DNA of 64,000 bases from Bacidia rubella (Eukaryota; Ascomycota; Lecanoromycetes; Lecanorales; Ramalinaceae). Below the pieces are notes generated by a model. The model was not told the DNA's origin. It did not search any database and saw nothing but the letters and a program-made list of their open reading frames with translations. Position numbers and translations under genes: made by a program. The stretch's first letter is position 1, and each line of letters opens with the position of its first letter. The stretch covers positions 744,001 through 808,000 of the forward strand of contig JAVTIF010000001.1 in assembly GCA_032158265.1 (NCBI GenBank), read 5' to 3'. Of this stretch, positions 12,106 to 23,149 are shown in pieces.

Positions 12106-12490
12106 ATATAATAGTTGTTTGCCTTGCAATAGCTATAGAACAGTAAAATTCGCTTAATAAGTAGTAACAAGCTTTATATATAATTATAGCAAGGCGTAGT
12201 ATATTAGCTTAGCTATAAAAGAAATATATAATTTATTTTAAAAAGCTTTGTTAAAAATATTTAAGAATAAATATATTAATTACTAAAAAATAAATCTATT
12301 TAAAATAAAAAGAGCAATATCTATATACTTGATAATATTCGCAATTATTGTATTTTAAAAGGCGTTTACAAGTAATATTCCTGCAAGTACTATGTATACT
12401 ACAAGCGCTGCGAATAGTTATTAGTTAATTTATTAACTAAGCTAACTAAATTTTACCGATTTTTTTTATATAGCTTAAAGCATAATATTA
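12105..12490. repeat. LTR-like direct repeat, left copy
   Basis: About 385 bp, highly similar to 15151-15537. Shared landmarks are TTGCAATAGCTAT, CAAGCTTTATATATAATTAT, AAATATATAATTTATTTTAA, ACTACAAGCGCTGCGAATAG/ATTACAAGCGCTATAAGCGG and TAACTAAGCTAACTA. Differences are mostly C/T and G/A. The left copy keeps more C and G in places and the right copy in others, so both were mutated independently. Confidence 0.8.
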
Positions 12491-15150
12491 CCTCTTTTAT
12501 ATTGTTTTTTTAACTTATTATAGACTAATATAAAGGTTTTTTTAAAGTTTCCGCTTTTTTTTCTTCTTTTATACTAAAAATATTTTCTTCCGCTTATTAG
12601 TATTGATTCTAAGCTTTTTAAATTATTTAGTTAAAAAGCTAAAAAATACTTTTTTCGTATTCTTGTTATTAACATAATAGTTCAAAAAAGTATAAAGTTC
12701 TTAAAGGCTAAAATTTTTATAAAGAATATATAAAATCTAGTTATTTAAATTGTTATAATATTTTTATTTCTAAATTTATATATAAGTTCTATATCTTTCT
12801 CTGTCTTTCTTTTTCCTTCTGATTCTCAATAAAAAAGAAACTTAAAAAAAAAAATTTTGCTTTAAAATTGAAGCGACTAGAACGTAATATAATCTTAGAT
12901 ATACTGAAATTGCTACTTATTATTATTAAATACTTGCTTTTTTTACTAAATAAAAGTATTTATCCGAGATATTCTGAAGTCTAAATATATACAAAAATAA
13001 CTATATTAAGTAAAAGATTAATATAATAAAAAAACTTAAAAAAATTAATTCTTTTAGCAATAATAATAAGATTATAGATCCTATTTTATTGTCTAATAGT
13101 AATTATTTATTGCTTTTATCAAAAAAACTCAATCAGTTAATATCTAAGCTAGATTTCAATTTCAATCCGATTTTTATATTTAATAGTTTTTAGCAATGCT
13201 TTTTCTTTAAAGTACTTATTTAAAGGTTCTTAAAAAGATATTCGCTATATTATTTAGCTTCTATATCAGAAATTAACTATTCTTAGGGTAAAAATCAGTC
13301 TTTTTTTTTCTGGGTTTATACTATTTTTTTAATCTTTTATTTCATTGACTTAGAGTTCTGCTTTTTATACCTTTTTTCTTATTTTTCTTTCAATTTTATC
13401 GTTTAGTTATAGGTTATTTTAGTCTTTTTTTATTAATAAATAACTTAACTATTTCTAATAAGTCTTTATTAAAATAATATACTTTATTTATTAATCATTT
13501 TAGGAATTTTTTTACTTTTTCTTTTTTATTAACTCTTTTGTTTTATAATAAGGAGCTAGGCGTTAAAAGCTTATTATTATTCCGAAGATTATTATTGGGG
13601 TATAGCATTAATAGCCGTTAAGCACTTTAAACTAAATTAAAAAGTAACTTTTAGTTATTTAAGTTATCAATTAAATCTTCATTAAAAAAGACTAAAAAGT
13701 CTCTTTTTATTAAGCGCAAAATATAGGTTTTCTAGACTCTTTTTACTTCTTTAAAATCTTTAGTATTTTTTTTTGCTAATTTTATTTAGTTTCTTTTAAA
13801 CAATTTTTATAGCTTTATATTAATAAGATTTTATATTAATTTGAATTTTTTATTTAGTTCAAAGACATTTTCCTAGTTTATTCTTTTTTTATTTTCTGAT
13901 CTGCTTATAAAGTTTTTATATACTAGTATATTAATAGTCTGCGGTTTGAGTTTATTTTAAGCGATACTAGTTTCCTTTATTAGTATTCCTATATTTTTTC
14001 GCTATTAGTTTTTTAGTATTATATACTTTTTATTGTTAGTTAATTGAAAAAAACCTGGAATTTTTTCGATTAATTCTATTATTTTTTTGTTTTTGTTTTT
14101 TCTTATAATTAAAACTATAATTTATTTTCCTTTAATTTTTAGCTTTATTGCTATAGTGAATAGTTTCTCTATTGTAAAAATAAAATATTGGATTTTCGGT
14201 TTCTTAATCTTTTTTATTTATTTCTATAGCTTTTTTAAGTATTATCTGAATTTCTGTTTTTCTGAGATATAAATTAAATAATTGTTATTATAGTAAACAA
14301 TTTATATTAAGTTAACATAGTTGTTTTTATTGCTTAATCCCCGTTTTTTAGATATTTTAATCTATTATTCCGATATTTTTATTGCCTTTTTTTTTTTAAA
14401 TAATTTCTCTTTATATATTCTATTTTACTACAAGAATAATATACTTTAATTCGTAATTTTCTCTTTAAAATATCAATTTCTATAAAATCTTTTATAAATT
14501 AATTATTTTATATAAGCTTTTTATTTTTTACTTACTTGTTTAAATATCTTTTTTATTATTTATTGTCAATTTCTATTGCTAAGGTAATTTAACTATTTTT
14601 TTCAAAGTTATAGGCTTTTTAATAGCTATTATTATATTTTTTATTTTATTATATAATCTTTAATAGAATAGTGCAACAAAAGCTAAATTATTTTATCTAA
14701 TTTTATAAACAAACATCTTAAATATCGCAGTATAGACTGATGCTAAGGACTTCTATTTTAAATTTTATAATCTTTTTTCGTTCGCTTTTTTCTCGTTTAT
14801 TTCTCTAAATGCTAATTTAATATATATAATAAAATTATCTAAAAAATAAAATATTTATATTATTTTTTTATTTTATTGCGATTTTTTATTTAATATAAAG
14901 TCTTTTAGATAGAGTATTACCTAATTAAAGGCTGCTCTAGCTAAATAAAATTTTATAAATATTAATCTAGCTAATTCATTAAAGAATTAAATAATATATA
15001 TTCTAATATATAACTTAATTTATACTATTTATTTATTTAGAGTACTTTATTCTTTTTTGAAGTTAATCAAAATAATAATTTTAACTAAATTTATACTATT
15101 TACAAGCTTAGATATTAATAAGGTTGCATTTATATTTAGCGAATAATTAA
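12491..15150 (-). pseudogene. Minus-strand coding remnant between the LTR-like repeats
   Basis: The plus strand is strongly T/C-rich and the minus strand reads as Lys/Glu/Asn-rich protein. At about 14270-13850 (minus) one frame runs for some 130 codons with TAA/TAG as the only interruptions. It includes IQYFIFTIEKLFTIAIKLK, IIELIEKIPGF and KETSIA. This has the feel of a gag-like or nucleic-acid-binding protein, but I cannot name the family. A second open stretch lies at 13860-13240 (minus). The plus-strand frame 14087-14272 is a shadow of this. Confidence 0.45.
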
Positions 15151-15537
15151 AGTATAATAGTGGTTTGCTTTGCAATAGCTATAAAATAGTAAATTTTATT
15201 AAACAAATAGTAATAAGCTTTATATATAATTATAGTAAAGTATAATATATTAGCTTAGTTATAAAAGAAGTATATAATTTATTTTAAAAAGCTTTATTAA
15301 AAATATTTAAATATGAATATATTAATTATTAAAAAACGAGTCTATTTAAAATAAAAAAAGCGATATTTATATACTTAATAGTACTTATAGTTATTATATT
15401 TTAAAAAGTACTTATAAGTAGCACTCCTGTAAGCGTTGCATATATTACAAGCGCTATAAGCGGCTGCTAGTTAGTTCACTAACTAAGCTAACTATACCCT
15501 ACTAATTCTTCCTATATAGCCTAGGATGTAATATTAA
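15151..15537. repeat. LTR-like direct repeat, right copy
   Basis: Partner of 12105-12490. Its start TGGTTTGC (15161) and the end TAATATTA give a plausible TG...(C/T)A LTR if homology is trimmed to 15161-15535, but similarity begins about 10 bp earlier. Confidence 0.8.
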
Positions 15538-15959
15538 GTAATATTAAAATAAATATACAAGGTTGGATTATAATAACTATAGAAGATAATATTTATATTA
15601 AAAGGTTTTTATATTTGAAATAAAAACAAATTATATTAATATATATAATAATAATAATATTTATTATACTATAAAAAAAGAAATATTATTTAATTAAGAT
15701 TTCTTATTCGAATTTATAATAGAAAGAGCTTATATTTATTTTATTAATACTAATACTAATTTTATTATTATATGTAATAATTATAATAAACTAAGACTAA
15801 TATATAAAATATAGACATTAAAACTCGTTATTAAATACAAAATAGAAGAAGTTTATGTAATAAATAAAGACTTATTAATATACTTAATTAAAGAATTTTT
15901 TTTAAAATTATTCTATTAAATAGTAAAGTGGTTAAAGCTTAATTACTAAGTAAAAATGA
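15538..15959 (+). pseudogene. Short degraded remnant before a family D LTR
   Basis: The plus strand reads as Tyr/Gln/Lys-rich sequence with TAA/TAG stops and then a purine-rich stretch (TAAGTAAAAATGA at 15947-15959) immediately before an LTR. This is what the 3' end of an LTR element with its polypurine tract looks like. The product cannot be named. Confidence 0.3.
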
Positions 15960-16214
15960 TATTAGCAACTTACTAGCTATAGCTAAGTTACTTAGCGCTT
16001 GTTTCTGCGCTAGATAGCTAATATAGAATTCAATATTTTCATTTAGAAGTTATTTTTATTATTATTATTAAGATTTTATAATTATATATTTTTAGTCTTC
16101 TTCTTTATATAAGCATATATTATTATTAGTTAAAAAGCAATTATTTAAAATTTTATTTTACTTGCTTATATATATATATATACTTTTAATACTAAAATAA
16201 GATTCAAATATATA
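15960..16214 (+). repeat. Family D LTR, copy 1
   Basis: About 255 bp matching 47952-48198 in the same orientation. Shared blocks include TTAGCAACTTA, GAGTTAC/AAGTTAC followed by CTAGCGCTT or TTAGCGCTT, the AGATA.CTAATATA block and TTTAAAATTTTATTT.ACTT. Original ends were probably TGTTAGCAAC...TATATA(CA). No second copy lies within reach on either side, so it is a solo or orphaned LTR. Confidence 0.7.
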
Positions 16215-16400
16215 TAAATAAAAATTGTTTTTAATTAAAACTAAGAAAATATTATATCTATTACTAAATAAGCTTAATATACTCAAATATTTAATTTTAA
16301 ATAATACATTATTATTTAAATAACTAAAGGCAATGAAATATAATAAAAAATATATTAAAAAGCTTTAAATAATAATCTATTAAAAAGATATTATAGAGAG

Positions 16401-16632
16401 TATAGTTTCTATTAAGTAAAACATTATAGTATAGTTCCTACTAGATAAAATATTGTAATATAGCTCCTACTAAATAATATATTATAATATAGTTTTTACT
16501 AAATAATATATTGAAGAATAAATTATTAAAGCATAGTTCCTATTAAATAAAGTAGTTCAATATAGCTCTTACTAAATAAAATATTAAAGAATAAAAAGTA
16601 AAATGTTTTAGTATAGTTTTTATTGAATAATA
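16401..16632. repeat. 29-bp minisatellite
   Basis: Tandem units of the type TATAGTTCCTACTAAATAA plus about ten more A/T bases. The first four start at 16401, 16430, 16459 and 16488, exactly 29 bp apart. Later units are spaced irregularly because extra bases (GAATAAA..ATTAAAGCA) are inserted. Seven units are recognisable. The 29-bp period is not a multiple of three, so it does not look like a protein repeat. Confidence 0.85.
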
Positions 16633-16869
16633 ATAAATATAATACTTTAAAATAATACTATAAGTTAAAAATATATAGATTCTATTAGCTTAAGATTGTT
16701 ATAAAAGCAAATAAAATTGGATTTTTATAAACATTTAATAAAGCTATTAGTTAGTATATTTTTAATTAAAATCTATATATAATTAATTATATTATTAGCG
16801 ATTTTTTTGTATTGCTATTTAAGCTATATTTATATATTTTTTATATGTTTATAATATATTAACGTAGTT

Positions 16870-16905
16870 AACCGCCGAATTAGTAACTACTACCAAAATT
16901 AGTAA
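16870..16905 (+). repeat. Left terminal inverted repeat
   Basis: 36 bp beginning AACCGCCGAATTAGTAACTA. It pairs with 20652-20687. Differences from the right copy are C/T or G/A, as expected from RIP. Confidence 0.7.
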
Positions 16906-16999
16906 AATCCGAGACTTTAATATTACAAAGACCCCTTTGTTTTACTATTATATAACTTTAATGTATTATCAATTTTAATCTAATACTATTCCTTAGCTT

Positions 17000-19050
17000 T
17001 TAAAAGCCTAAATTTAGAGACCTTTCAATACTATTATCGCAATTTAACTCTACTAGAGAAAAGGGCTATTTCACAATCTTAAAACTAGTAATACTCTGAC
17101 TTCTTTAAATATATAATTTATAACTACTTTTAAAACAGTAAAATAAAAGAAAAGATAAAGATAAAAATATTTATCTTATTCCCCCTAAGCAATTTATCTA
17201 TTACTAGTAAGAATTAAAGTATACAAATAGACTAAGAAACAGGAAATCAAAGTAGAATTTACAAAATATTAACAATATAAAAGACTCTATAACTAATACA
17301 ATTTAAGAAATATATAGCGATACTGCTATCCTTGTTAGCTCTTTGTTATCGCCTTCTCCCCTCCGCAATAGCCGCTTTTTAGGTCTTATACTGCTATAAA
17401 CTCTTTTTAATATTATTCCGGATTTATAGTTTTTCTTGCTAAATAAAGATATATAAATTAAAATTAAAAATACTATTGAAAAAGAAAACCCAGAGCTTTA
17501 GAACTTTAACAAGATATTATATTACAAGTATTTTATATAATAATGTAATTATAAACTATTTAGTTTTATTAATAAAAAACTAAGTTTAATAAGCTATTTT
17601 AAAAGGGTTAAAACAAGAGTTTTAAAGCAATAGCTTTAAATTAATTAATATTATATTAATACTATATAGTAAATAAAAGACCTAAATAAAAAAAGAATTT
17701 TTATTAAGCTTTAAATTATATTATTTTTTTATATTCATAAACTACTATTATTTTTTAAATGTAATATTAAAATAGAAATTAATATTAATTATTTATTTAA
17801 TGAAAATACAAAAATAGCTAATATTAAATATAAGTTATTAAGTAACTAGTTTTATTAACCTAAATTTAAAGACTTTACTCTAAGCTTGTTACTAATTTAA
17901 GAATTATTATTTATTTTATTATTGTTTTTTATTTTAAAAGTCTTTATTACTTTATTAAAAAGTAAATAGCTTCAATAAGCTTTATAGGATATATGGAATA
18001 ATATTATAAGACTTTTAAAAAAAATTTATAATATATACTCTAAAACAATAGCTTTTTACTCCTATAAATTACATCTTTTTTATTGTAATATGAATTTAAA
18101 TATAAAACACTAAACTCTCCTCTTAAGCTTTTATAATTGTTATACTTCTTGCTGCAATATTAAATTGAATTTACCTAAATTAAAAAAAGTTAATATATTG
18201 GTTTTTTTTAAGCAAAGCAAGGGTAATATTAAAGATAATAGTATTAAATAATAAGTACTTAAGCTTAAAAAAAAGCAGACTGTTTTCAACTTTGCTATTT
18301 ATTATTATATTCTAAAATTCCTATTATAATATATAGTTGTTAAAGAAAAAGCCGAAAATATACTTAGTAATTATAATCCTTATTCTTCTTTTTATTCTAT
18401 AGTAAATAGGAATTTAATTGATTAATTCTTTAATTATTATTCAAAATCTTAAAAAATTTATCTCTATAATCTAGAATAAAGTTGTTAATTTAATATATAT
18501 TTTTAAATTACAATAACTTGGTTTTAGCTTTTTAATAAGATAATGTAATATTATAATATTCTTATTAATAATATAGCTAATAAAAATAGAAAAAGAATTA
18601 TAATAAATATTGCTAATAAAATCTATAAAATTAAAATTAAAATTAATTTTTTTATTAATAAATTCCAGAATTAACATATAAAATTTCTAGTTTTATTACA
18701 AAGTTAATTTTTAACCCTTTTATTCTCTATTTATATAAATTTTATAATTATTTTCTTGCGGATCTCTAATAATAAATTATAAAATTATAAAATTATTCTT
18801 CTAATTTTTGCAATATTATTAAAATTAGCGTTTTTTTTAATTAAATTAGTTAATTAAAAAACGTAGGTTTTTATTTAATCTTTAAATAAAATAAAAATAT
18901 TATATATATTAACTAATTATATACTAACTATTATTATTAAAACTATTACTATCTATAGTAATGTTTTTATTTCTATTATTATTTTCAAAAATAAAACTAT
19001 TCTTAAATCCTAAACAAAACCTACTTTAGATTTATATATAATATATTAAA
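17000..19050. other. Degraded interior of the inverted-repeat unit
   Basis: No motif could be assigned. Around 17000-17430 the sequence is a little richer in C and G (GACCCCTTTGTTTTAC, CGCCTTCTCCCCTCCGC). Plus-strand frames from 17440 on stay open apart from TAA/TAG but show no DDE block that I can defend. The minus-strand frame at 18471-18677 appears to be chance. Confidence 0.4.
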
Positions 19051-20230
19051 TAATAAATAAACTAATAATAACTACGGCTATATATAATTAAAAAAAATAT
19101 TTAAGCCTAAAACAAATTATTAAAATAGTTTCTAACTATTTATTATTAATAGATATAACTTTTATAGTAATTATCTATTTATATAGTTTTGCTGGAATCA
19201 TAATATTATTTTTCTTTGTTTACTGCTATATATTATATATTATTTTTAATCTTTTAATGTTAATTTATTTAATTTATTATTAATTACCTATAAAAGGCAG
19301 CTAAAAGAACATAACAAAGTTAATATTATTAATATTAATAAAAATAATTTCTTAAATATGCTAAAAATAGCCTAAGAAGTCGCTTTTACGCTAGCTAATA
19401 TTATAAAAAAATTAACTAGCTATAGTAAATATTAAGTAATATATTTTTATAATAGCTTACTAATTATACTAAGTCTTTTTCTTTCTAATTTTAGTTAAGC
19501 TGTAAAACAATTACTAAAAATAAATAAATATAAAGTATTATTTAATAACTAGGTCCCTTTTATAGTTAAATCTCTTACTTTTATTTCTTTTATTACTTAA
19601 TTTACTTAATTTGTTTAATCTGCTCAACTTGCTCCGACGACTTTATATAAAATTCTAATTAATTTATAACTAATTTAAATACTTTAAAACTATATCTAAC
19701 TAGCTTAGATAGTAGATATAATACTAATTAAATAAGCTGCTTATTGTAAAATATATATAAACAAAAATAAGAAAATATCTGCTATTATTTTTACTAAGAA
19801 CTGGATCTTATAAAAGGCTTATAACTAAGTTTTTTTTCGTTAATTATATCAAAAAAAGTAAATAATTAGCTAATAAAAAAGTATTACAATTAGTAGCTAG
19901 TTTCATAGCAAGGTATTTAATAAGATATTAATAAAAGAACTTGTTAATAAGAAAGCTAAAAAGAACTAATATAAAACTGATATTAAAGAGTAGAAAGCAT
20001 AAGAGTATATTTAAAAGGCTTATAAGAAAGAGGAAAAAGAGACTTAAAAAGCTTATAAAAAAAAGATTTAAAAGGCCTGCGAGAAAAAGGAGAGAGAGAC
20101 TTAAAAAGCTTATAATAAAGCTAATAAAAAAGAGTTAGAACATATATTATTAGAGCTTAAAAAAGAGCTAAAAAAATATATAAATATTGCTTAAAAAAGG
20201 AACTTTAGTTGTAATAGTCACAATATTATA
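19050..20230 (+). pseudogene. Remnant ending in a Lys/Glu-rich coiled coil (transposase-like?)
   Basis: On the plus strand at about 19943-20195 one frame is broken only by TAA and reads as a strongly charged helix: KAYKKEEKET, QKAYKKKIQKA, CEKKERET, QKAYNKANKKE, LEHILLELKKELKK (Q = TAA). It contains an internal near-repeat, KET/QKAYKK and RET/QKAYNK. Upstream frames (19500-19900) read as Ser/Thr/Lys-rich protein. Long charged C-terminal tails follow the DDE domain in several fungal Fot1/pogo-type transposases, which would suit the flanking inverted repeats. This is inference without a recognised catalytic core. The alternative frame 19941-20138 (Lys/Arg only) is a shadow. Confidence 0.35.
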
Positions 20231-20651
20231 ATATTAATTTTATGTAAAAAACTAAGCCAAAAAAATAACTTTAAGCCTAAATTGTAAAAGCTTATTACTA
20301 ATAAGTGTTTAAAAATTCGTCTTAGTATACTAGCTAAATGTAAACTATTATTGAAAGCAATATAGTAATAGACTTTTGAAAGTAATAATATATTATTTAA
20401 CTTTATTATTAAATATATAAATTTTATTAAGTAAAATAGTTAAAGTTATTGTATTAAAGAATAGGTTTTAAAGCAAAAAGATATAAAATAACAATAAAAT
20501 GATAGTTTAAAATAATATTAAATAAGCTTATAAATATTTAGAATATCTTTTATATTTATAATCCATTGCTTTAGATTTATATAGCTTTATTTTCAAATAT
20601 TTAATATATAATAAAAGTAATATCATTAAATCTCTTCTTGAACATATTTAA

Positions 20652-20687
20652 TTACCAATTCCGATAGCAGTTACTAATTCGGCGGTT
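20652..20687 (-). repeat. Right terminal inverted repeat
   Basis: Reverse complement reads AACCGCCGAATTAGTAACTG and onward to TTGGTAA. It mirrors 16870-16905. Confidence 0.7.
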
Positions 20688-21089
20688 CAAGATATTATTT
20701 TCTTAATACCTTAATAATAAAATTATTATTAATATTATTCTAAATAATAATAGATTATAATATATAAAAATTGAATCTAAATTGAAAAGCAGTTAATAGT
20801 AAGATTATTTTTTTAGTAATCTAAATCTAGCTAAGATATTTTATTTTAATAGTAAATAAAATAATAATAAACTACTATTTTAATATTTAATTAGTAGTAA
20901 TATTATATATTTCCTACATATAGCTTATAAGAAAGTAATAAGAATTTAATTTATTAATATAATTAGAGTTAATAAAGCTTATAATAAAAATAAAAATATT
21001 TAAAAAAAATAGAATAATAATATAATCTACCTTTTCTATAATATAATTAAGCTGAATCTTAACTTTAAATCTAACCAATAATAAATTTG

Positions 21090-22841
21090 AATTTATACAG
21101 GTGCTAATTTATATCCGCTCTACTAAAGCTATATTTACAACTTTTCTTTTTACTTATATATTACTCTATTATTATTATATTATTTTTCTTTTATTATTAT
21201 ATTTAATAGCGCATTATTACCGCTTTTATATACCGTTTTCGCCGCTTTTTAACTATATATTGTTATTAAGCTATTCTATATTTTATATTATATTACTAAA
21301 ATCTATTTAATGGTACTAAAATCTCTTTTTTATAAAAATTTCTTTTTACTATTAAATTTTCTTTTTTAATATATTAATTATTTATATTACTTTCGCAATT
21401 TTATTTTTTTTCCTTTTTTACTATTCTAGCGGCCTTTTCTATACTTCTTTAATATATTATATCTATGTTCTTAAATCTTAGCTTTATTGAATTTGTATAA
21501 GAAAATACGCCCAAATAAAGCCGCTTTTTAATACAATAATATACTTATATTAGCTTTAAAACACTAATTACGCTTTCTAGCTACGCTTAAATAATACTAG
21601 ACAAAGCTATTTTCATCGCAATTTATTTTCTAATTATTAATCTTTAACTAGGCAAAAAAACCAGTTTTTATTTTAAATAAATAAACTATAATATCGATTT
21701 TCATTGTTTTCTATAAATAATTTTTTTCTCTAGTAATATATTGTTATAGTAAGACTTTCGCAATTTCGTATTCTAGTGTTTATTAACTATATTTAATCTT
21801 TTTTGCAGTTTTAAAATCAAGCTATATTTTGTTTCCGACCTTAAAATATATAATATTAATAATACTCTTTTTAGTAAGCTAGAACTCGCAATCCTTTTAT
21901 GTATTTTATAGCTAAAAAACTAGAAAAAATAAAAGATATAAAGCTATTTAGACTATTTAGTATTTTTTAAAAATCACTATATTTTTATTATAAAGCAATA
22001 ATATAGCTAAAAGAACGCTTATTATACTAGGTTTATATATTTTATTATAATAATAAATTAATTAATATTACTATATTCAATATTTTTTATTAATTGTTAT
22101 TATAGTTTTTAAATTTAATGTTACTAGATTATAGAATATAAATTAATAAAAAAAGAGCTCGCGTTTTCGACTAGATACTATATAATATCTGCGATATTAT
22201 ATAGGACCGCAAGACTAAACCTGTTTTTACTGCTTTATATAAAGTTTTTAAAGCTTAGCTATTAACTTATAATAATATTATAGCTTAGATTAGTAAATCT
22301 ATTAATATTATCGATTATATTATTGTTTATTTTATTTTCTAAATACAAAGCGAAATATATTACCTTATAAAGAACCTATTTTTTTATTAAAATATTTAAC
22401 TTCAATTTATTCAAATCTGTTATATTAATCTAAGCTAGAATTAAGCTAATACCTGTTAATTATTCTATAGTAATTTATATTACCCTTTTTTACAAGTTTT
22501 ATAGAGTATTGTTTGCAATATTAATCTTTTTATTTATATCTTTAAAATCTATTATAATGGCTAATAATAATACAAGAATTTAGTACAGATCCAAGTTATT
22601 TTACAATAATATAAACTATATTATACTAAGTAAAAAACTTATAACATATTTATTAATACTGAAATAGCAGTTTTAATCTTTAAAAAAATTGATAATAATA
22701 GCTCCAATTTAATATATTGCGATATTATAGTAGAAGCTACTAATAACTCTTTATAGTGGATATTTTTTTAGTATTTATACTATATACTGCTTCGCTATTT
22801 TTTATTTTCCCTATATAATAAACCTAGCTAATACAATAATA
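21090..22841 (+). pseudogene. Helitron N-terminal domain remnant
   Basis: On the plus strand, LRYYIGPQD then TCFYC at about 22189-22235 matches the Helitron-like N block (H-D-[IL]-G-x-M-D-x-x-C-x-x-C). LPYKEPIFLLKYLTS follows near 22360-22405 (family LPxLxEPPPLLxxL). The last part before the gypsy insertion, around 22690-22835, reads SSNLIYCDIIVEATNNS and YFLFSLYNKPS, matching RDIIL...GGLQRI and the YPLLFPYGEPGWH block just before the Rep domain (Gly and Trp lost). 21101-21310 is the longest uninterrupted piece (69 codons, Tyr/Ser/Pro-rich) and probably belongs to the variable N-terminus. In-frame TAA/TAG make it inactive. Confidence 0.65.
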
Positions 22842-23024
22842 TATTATGGTGTAAGAGCAAGACTACAGTATGTGTATTAAGAATAATATTCGCTTATAGC
22901 TGGCGTTAACCTTATTAGGCTTAATGTTAAATATATATTGTAATCTAAGATTAGATAATTTTTATCTAATCTTTATAAATAGAATTTTAATAGATTCTTA
23001 TTACTTTATCTTAAGATTTTAATA
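22842..23024 (+). repeat. 5' LTR of the nested gypsy element (183 bp)
   Basis: Starts TATTATGGTGTAAGAGCAAG (original start probably TGTTATGG) and ends TTTTAATA (probably ...AACA). It aligns base for base in length with 29188-29370. It contains CGCTTATAGCTGGCGTTAAC and the self-complementary AGATTAGATAA..TTATCTAATCT near 22950-22975. Confidence 0.85.
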
Positions 23025-23149
23025 TAATTCTATCTATCCTAAATTAAGTAGTTAGTCCCCTATTTATATAATAGTCGCAGCTATATAAATATACTATAGA
23101 AGAATAGTATAGCTAGGCTAAACATGCTATAGCAAGGTTTAATCTAGGA

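Larger units (their letters stand above)
12105..15537. mobile_element. Unit flanked by two ~385-bp LTR-like direct repeats
   Basis: Two direct repeats (12105-12490 and 15151-15537) enclose 2.66 kb. This is the geometry of an LTR element that is too short for a full gag-pol, so it is either a non-autonomous (LARD/TRIM-like) element or an internally deleted one. The core reads best on the minus strand, which suggests the element points that way, although homology to known pol domains was not seen. Exact ends and target duplications could not be fixed. Confidence 0.6.
16870..20687. mobile_element. Putative DNA transposon with 36-bp inverted repeats
   Basis: The ends are inverted copies of each other: AACCGCCGAATTAGTAACT at 16870 matches the reverse complement of 20652-20687, with about 31 of 36 positions identical. 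Outside and inside these 36 bp the similarity stops, which is how terminal inverted repeats behave. The 3.8-kb length fits a Tc1/mariner-pogo or hAT-size element. A clear target duplication is not visible. The core is heavily degraded, and only a charged C-terminal-like tail near 19940-20200 can be read. Confidence 0.55.

Noticed and set aside
14087..14272. Plus-strand 61-codon hydrophobic open frame
   Set aside because: The minus strand here carries the better protein-like frame; the Phe/Ile-rich string is what T-rich sequence gives by chance.
16401..16632. CRISPR-like or protein-coding repeat
   Set aside because: 29-bp units are head to tail without unique spacers,and the period is not a multiple of three.
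18471..18677. Minus-strand 68-codon open frame
   Set aside because: No motif, no neighbours in support, and composition is explained by A+T content alone.
19941..20138. Arg/Lys-only 65-codon frame that could look like a basic peptide
   Set aside because: A neighbouring frame reads as a coiled coil with repeats and only TAA stops; the basic string is its shadow.
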